Assembly: GCA_900753405.1 (NCBI GenBank)
Contig: CAADYZ010000010.1
Span: 1 to 64,000 of the forward strand
Direction: 5' to 3'
Origin: Campylobacteraceae bacterium
GTDB lineage: Bacteria > Campylobacterota > Campylobacteria > Campylobacterales > Campylobacteraceae
DNA length: 64,000 bases
Of this stretch, positions 60,366 to 64,000 are shown piece by piece (within the stretch, counting starts at the first letter, position 1; every line of letters starts with the position of its first letter). Position numbers and translations under genes: made by a program. The notes under the pieces were generated by a model. It was not told where the DNA came from. It did not search any database and saw only the letters and a list, made by a program, of their open reading frames with translations.

Positions 60366-61355
60366 ATGAAAATTTTAGTAACAGGCGGCGCGGGCTACAT
60401 TGGCTCGCATGTTTTAAAGGCGCTTTTGGAGCGCGGGGTGGATGAGATAGTCGTTTTTGACAACCTTTACAGCGGCTCGCAAGCAGCCCTTGACGCACTC
60501 TCAACTCTTGGTAAATTCGAATTTGTCAAGGGCGATCTAGCCGACTTTGACGCGGTCAGAAGGCTTTTTGCAAAACACAAATTTGACGCGATCATCCACT
60601 TTGCTGCTTACATCGAAGTCTTTGAAAGCACGCAAAATCCGCTAAAATACTACTTAAACAACACCGCCAACGCCGCAAATCTCATCGACAATGCGACAAA
60701 ACACGGCGTGAAATATTTCATTTTCAGCTCAACTGCGGCGACTTACGGCGAGCCAGAAGGCGGCGTTGTGAGCGAAACTTCACCGCAAAATCCGATCAAC
60801 CCTTATGGGATGAGTAAGTTGATGACTGAGCGGATTTTAAAGGACGCGGCGGCGGCGTTTGAGGGGTTTAAGTTTGGGATTTTGCGCTACTTTAATGTCG
60901 CGGGCGCGGCAAGTGACGGGCTGATCGGGCAGAATTACCCAAATGCGACACATCTAATCAAAGTCGCCGTGCAGACGATTACGGGCAAGAGGCAGAAGAT
61001 GGCGATTTTTGGTGAGGACTACCCAACGGCGGACGGCACTTGCATCCGCGACTACATCCACATCGAAGACCTAGCCGCCGCGCACCTTAGCGTTTTGGAG
61101 TTTTTGCAAGAGAATGCGAGCGACATTTTTAATGTCGGTTACGGCAGAGGTTTTAGCGTCAAAGAGGTTGTTGAGTGCGCTAAGAAGGTGAGTGGGGTGG
61201 ATTTTTGCGTGCAGATGGCGCCTCGCCGTGAGGGCGACCCAGCAGTGCTTATCTCAAACGCGGACAAACTCCGCTCGCTAACTTCGTGGCGACCGCAAAG
61301 AGAAGACCTAGAACTCATCATCAGCAGCGCGCTTGCGTGGGAGAAGAAAATTTGA
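60366..61355 (+). CDS. galE: UDP-glucose 4-epimerase
   Basis: A 329-residue short-chain dehydrogenase-type epimerase. GGAGYIGSHV binds NAD, SSTAATYGEP is the Ser/Thr block, and YGMSKLM holds the catalytic Tyr and Lys. Interconverts UDP-glucose/UDP-galactose and often the N-acetyl forms, feeding surface glycans and the N-glycan pathway of campylobacters. A repeat core is read as GKFEFVKGD (nt 60512-60528), which also fits the natural family sequence. Confidence 0.93.
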   Translation: MKILVTGGAGYIGSHVLKALLERGVDEIVVFDNLYSGSQAALDALSTLGKFEFVKGDLADFDAVRRLFAKHKFDAIIHFAAYIEVFESTQNPLKYYLNNTANAANLIDNATKHGVKYFIFSSTAATYGEPEGGVVSETSPQNPINPYGMSKLMTERILKDAAAAFEGFKFGILRYFNVAGAASDGLIGQNYPNATHLIKVAVQTITGKRQKMAIFGEDYPTADGTCIRDYIHIEDLAAAHLSVLEFLQENASDIFNVGYGRGFSVKEVVECAKKVSGVDFCVQMAPRREGDPAVLISNADKLRSLTSWRPQREDLELIISSALAWEKKI

Positions 61356-61828
61356 GCCAAAAGTCAGTTTCTAACCTCAGCCAACCGCTTGATTTGCACC
61401 CAGAGCAAACCACGCCAAAGCCGCAGCGGCTGACATTTATGAGCGACATTTCCTTTGACGCAAACGGCAAAAGCGGCGAGCAAAACGGCAGCGAGGTCAA
61501 TCCTCTCTACATCGGACGCGTCCGCGGCGAGAAGATGGTTTTGCTAAAATACAGCATTTTCGAGCTGATGCTTGCTGAAATTCAAGGCAGCCGCCGTGAG
61601 TTTTTCGAGCGATATCTCATCGAAGCGATCAAAGCCAACAATGCAATCGATGTTGGTGATGTGTTTAGCGTTGCTTTGCACGAGATCGCAGAAAATGGCG
61701 ATGTTTTAAACGAGGGCGGCGCAACCGACTTTGACGCGCTCATCAAACGCATCAAACAACGCCACCCAAACCTTTTTAAACCAAAAAGCGAGACGCTAGC
61801 GGGCTTGTTTGAGGGAGATGAAGTCTAG
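61352..61828 (+). CDS. Conserved hypothetical protein of Campylobacter type
   Basis: About 158 residues if it begins at TTG 61352, which overlaps the galE stop (TTGA) and has GGAGAAG upstream; a later ATG (61439, MSDISFDANGK) would give 129 residues without a good ribosome site. Both are in the same frame. Composition is charged and soluble, with helices at SIFELMLAEIQGSRREFFERYLIEAI and an acidic C-terminus. No signal peptide or enzyme motif seen; family unknown to me. Followed by a repeat-pair hairpin. Confidence 0.6.
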   Translation: MSQKSVSNLSQPLDLHPEQTTPKPQRLTFMSDISFDANGKSGEQNGSEVNPLYIGRVRGEKMVLLKYSIFELMLAEIQGSRREFFERYLIEAIKANNAIDVGDVFSVALHEIAENGDVLNEGGATDFDALIKRIKQRHPNLFKPKSETLAGLFEGDEV

Positions 61829-61829
61829 T

Positions 61830-61867
61830 CAAATTTGGTTTTTACAAATTTGCTAAAACCGAATTTG
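61830..61867 (+). terminator. Repeat-pair hairpin after the hypothetical gene
   Basis: CAAATTTGGTTTT (61830-61842) and AAAACCGAATTTG (61855-61867) pair over 13 bases with one G-T pair, one nt after the stop. A further copy is at 61931-61949. These separate the galE block from ccoN. Confidence 0.55.
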
Positions 61868-62105
61868 ATTTAAAATTTCAGTTTCATTAACCATTTGTTA
61901 ATTTACGCCTCAAAAACGGCGAATTTATCAAATCAAATTTGGTTTTGACAAATTTTTGCCACCGTTTTTGCGCTCGTATTAAGCCGTGAAAAGGCGATTT
62001 TGGCACGAAATTGATCTTGAAACTTTTACTCTAAAATTTGTTTAATTTATGTTTAATTTTTTTTAAGTTAAAATTAGCGTTTCAAATTCTTTCAAGGAGG
62101 CGTTT

Positions 62106-63572
62106 ATGCAACCAAGTATGGCGTTGAGTTACGACTACCGTGTTGCTAAGTATTTCATGATCACCACGATAGTCTTTGGTATCATCGGAATGCTAATTGG
62201 CGTTATCATCGCGTTTCAGTTAGCTTACCCTGACCTAAACTATCTTGCTGGTGAGTATGGAATTTTTGGTCGTTTGCGACCGCTGCACACTAATGGTGTC
62301 GTTTATGGGTTTATGCTTTCGGGCATTTGGGCAACTTGGTATTATGTAGGGCAGAGGGTTTTAAAAGTTTCGATGAGTGAGTCGAAATTCTTAATGACCG
62401 TTGGGCTTATGCACTTCTGGCTTTATGTAATCGTAATCTTACTTGCGGTAGTTTCTCTTTTTGCTGGTGTTACAACTTCAAAAGAGTATGCCGAGTTAGA
62501 GTGGCCAATCGACATTCTAGTCGTTGTTGTTTGGGTTTTGTGGGGTATTAGCATCTTCGGTTTGATCGGCATCCGCCGCGAGAAGACTCTCTACATCTCG
62601 CTTTGGTATTACATCGCCGTCTTTTTAGGCATCGCAATGCTCTACCTCTTTAACAATATGGAAGTCCCAACTCGCCTTGTTAGCGGCTTTGGCAGCTGGT
62701 TGCACTCAGTTTCGATGTACGCTGGTAGTAACGACGCCTTGGTTCAATGGTGGTGGGGACACAATGCGGTTGCTTTTGTCTTTACCGTTGGTATCATCGC
62801 GCAAATCTACTACTTCCTACCAAAAGAGAGCGGACAGCCGATTTACAGCTACAAACTTTCGCTTTTTGCCTTCTGGGGGCTTATGTTTATCTATCTTTGG
62901 GCAGGCGGTCACCACCTTATCTACTCAACCGTTCCAGACTGGATGCAAACGATGGGTTCGATCTTCTCAGTCATCCTCATCCTTCCAAGTTGGGGTTCGG
63001 CGATCAACATCTTGCTTACAATGAAGGGCGAGTGGGGGCAACTTAGAGACAATCCGCTAATCAAATTTATGATCCTTGCTTCAACATTTTATATGTTCTC
63101 AACGCTTGAAGGTCCAATCCTCTCAGTCAAGTCAGTAAATGCACTTGCGCACTTCACAGACTGGATTCCAGGGCATGTCCATGACGGCACACTTGGTTGG
63201 GTTGGCTTTATGACTATGGCAGCACTTTTGCATATGACTCCGCGTGTTTTCAAAAGAGAGATTTACAGCAAGAAGTTGCTTGAAGCGCAATTCTGGATTC
63301 AAATTATCGGCATCGTGCTTTACTTTACTTCAATGTGGATCGCAGGCATCACACAAGGTATGATGTGGCGTGCGACTGATGAATTTGGCGTTCTTAGCTA
63401 CTCATTCATCGACACGGTAATCGCCTTAGAGCCATATTATTGGATCAAAGCAGTCGGCGGCTTGTTGTATTTTGTCGGTTTCATTTTGTTTGCCTACAAT
63501 ATCACTAGGTCAGCTAATGGCGGCAAAGAGCTTGTAAAAGAGCCTATTAGCGCGTCTCCAATGGGCGCGTAA
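62106..63572 (+). CDS. ccoN: Cytochrome c oxidase cbb3-type subunit I
   Basis: A 488-residue, twelve-span heme-copper oxidase core. Visible heme and copper ligands are in RPLHTNGVVYGF, WWWGHNAVAF, AGGHHLIYS and IPGHVHDGTLGW. It forms the high-affinity terminal oxidase of microaerobic respiration, typical of campylobacters. AAGGAGG (62094-62100) precedes the ATG. ccoO follows within 12 nt, so a ccoNO(QP) operon starts here. Confidence 0.98.
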   Translation: MQPSMALSYDYRVAKYFMITTIVFGIIGMLIGVIIAFQLAYPDLNYLAGEYGIFGRLRPLHTNGVVYGFMLSGIWATWYYVGQRVLKVSMSESKFLMTVGLMHFWLYVIVILLAVVSLFAGVTTSKEYAELEWPIDILVVVVWVLWGISIFGLIGIRREKTLYISLWYYIAVFLGIAMLYLFNNMEVPTRLVSGFGSWLHSVSMYAGSNDALVQWWWGHNAVAFVFTVGIIAQIYYFLPKESGQPIYSYKLSLFAFWGLMFIYLWAGGHHLIYSTVPDWMQTMGSIFSVILILPSWGSAINILLTMKGEWGQLRDNPLIKFMILASTFYMFSTLEGPILSVKSVNALAHFTDWIPGHVHDGTLGWVGFMTMAALLHMTPRVFKREIYSKKLLEAQFWIQIIGIVLYFTSMWIAGITQGMMWRATDEFGVLSYSFIDTVIALEPYYWIKAVGGLLYFVGFILFAYNITRSANGGKELVKEPISASPMGA

Positions 63573-63583
63573 AGGAGGGCAGA

Positions 63584-64000
63584 ATGTTTAAATTTTTAGA
63601 GAAAAATCCATTCTTTTTTGCGGTTTTTGTGTTTATCGTGATCGCATATGCGGGCATTGTCGAAATCCTTCCGCATTTTGCTGATCGAGCTCGCCCAGTT
63701 GTCGAGCGAAAGCCTTACACGGTTTTGCAGTTAGCGGGCAGACACATCTACATCAAAGACAGCTGTAATGCCTGCCATAGTCAGCTTATCCGCCCATTCA
63801 AGAGCGAAACTGACCGATATGGCGAGTATTCAAAAAGCGGTGAATATGCTTATGACAGACCATTTTTGTGGGGTTCAAAACGCACTGGTCCAGACTTGAT
63901 GCGTGTTGGTAACTACCGAACAACTGACTGGCACGAAGCGCATATGAAAGACCCAAAAAGCGTTGTTCCGGGTTCGATTATGCCAGCTTATAAGCATATG
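63584..64000 (+). CDS. ccoO: Cytochrome c oxidase cbb3-type subunit II (3' end outside window)
   Basis: 139 codons in the window. One N-terminal membrane anchor (FFFAVFVFIVIAYAGIVEI), then the periplasmic monoheme cytochrome c domain with the heme-attachment motif CNACH and LIRPFKSE. AGGAGG precedes the ATG. The axial Met probably lies in MPAYKHM at the window edge. It passes electrons from cytochrome c or CcoP to CcoN. Confidence 0.96.
   Translation, partial: MFKFLEKNPFFFAVFVFIVIAYAGIVEILPHFADRARPVVERKPYTVLQLAGRHIYIKDSCNACHSQLIRPFKSETDRYGEYSKSGEYAYDRPFLWGSKRTGPDLMRVGNYRTTDWHEAHMKDPKSVVPGSIMPAYKHM

Overview
The window is a stretch of chromosome from a Campylobacterota species, most likely a moderate-GC Campylobacter (gracilis/rectus/showae/curvus type; species assignment is inference). 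The grounds are the gene order tRNA-tuf-rpmG-tRNA-Trp-secE-nusG-rplK-rplA-rplJ-rplL-rpoB-rpoC, a ccoN-ccoO start, lnt next to yajC-secD-secF, Hcp-like cysteine-rich Sel1 lipoproteins, and slippage-prone simple repeats of the kind used for phase variation.

Layout. 1-2741: an MBOAT O-acyltransferase whose reading frame runs through 19 copies of TCAA, plus its SGNH-like partner. 2907-5185: two paralogous small lipoproteins and an NCS2 purine permease. 9456 down to 5264: a minus-strand operon serC-hisIE-nrdB-pcm-dcd. 9553-11653: aroC and an Hcp-like lipoprotein. 11654-12267: a gene-free block packed with a short repeat. 12268-15118: thioesterase, gltS, a poly-G tract, a TRL-type lipoprotein and an outer-membrane barrel. 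15250-21669: an accessory region with a frameshifted GHKL-ATPase/DUF3883 protein and a small DUF3800 plus putative RNase module. 21942-25607: ABC-F, trmL, rpmE, rsmI. 25787-40257: five tRNAs and the translation/transcription block. 41073-48513: a polytopic membrane protein, lnt, yajC-secDF and tgt. 48514-53205: a gap with a 25-codon membrane microprotein, then an autotransporter. 53559-64000: brnQ, a metallophosphoesterase, YggT, slt, a lipoprotein, luxS, cdsA, pgpA, galE, a hypothetical gene, ccoN and the start of ccoO.

The most striking signal is a dispersed short sequence present about 70 times. Its shared core is TCAAATTYG and the commonest full form is TCAAATTYGGTTTTGAC; a symmetric form is GTCAAATTCGAATTTGAC. 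Uniform base composition predicts about one core hit in 64 kb on both strands. Copies sit in most intergenic gaps, often as inverted pairs forming terminator-like hairpins at gene ends, and also in frame inside genes (hisIE, aroC, secD, cdsA, a metallophosphoesterase). Full-length copies are absent from the accessory island. This is the pattern of the DNA uptake sequences of Neisseria and the Pasteurellaceae. Every copy also contains RAATTY, the motif whose methylation licenses DNA uptake in Campylobacter jejuni. I propose it as an undescribed uptake-sequence system.

Second-rank items are two probable phase-variable loci (the TCAA tract and a G13 tract), the broken accessory genes (each with a one-base frameshift, two of them at A8/T8 runs), a 100-bp dispersed intergenic repeat, a candidate structured RNA, and an autotransporter carrying bacterial N-glycosylation sequons.
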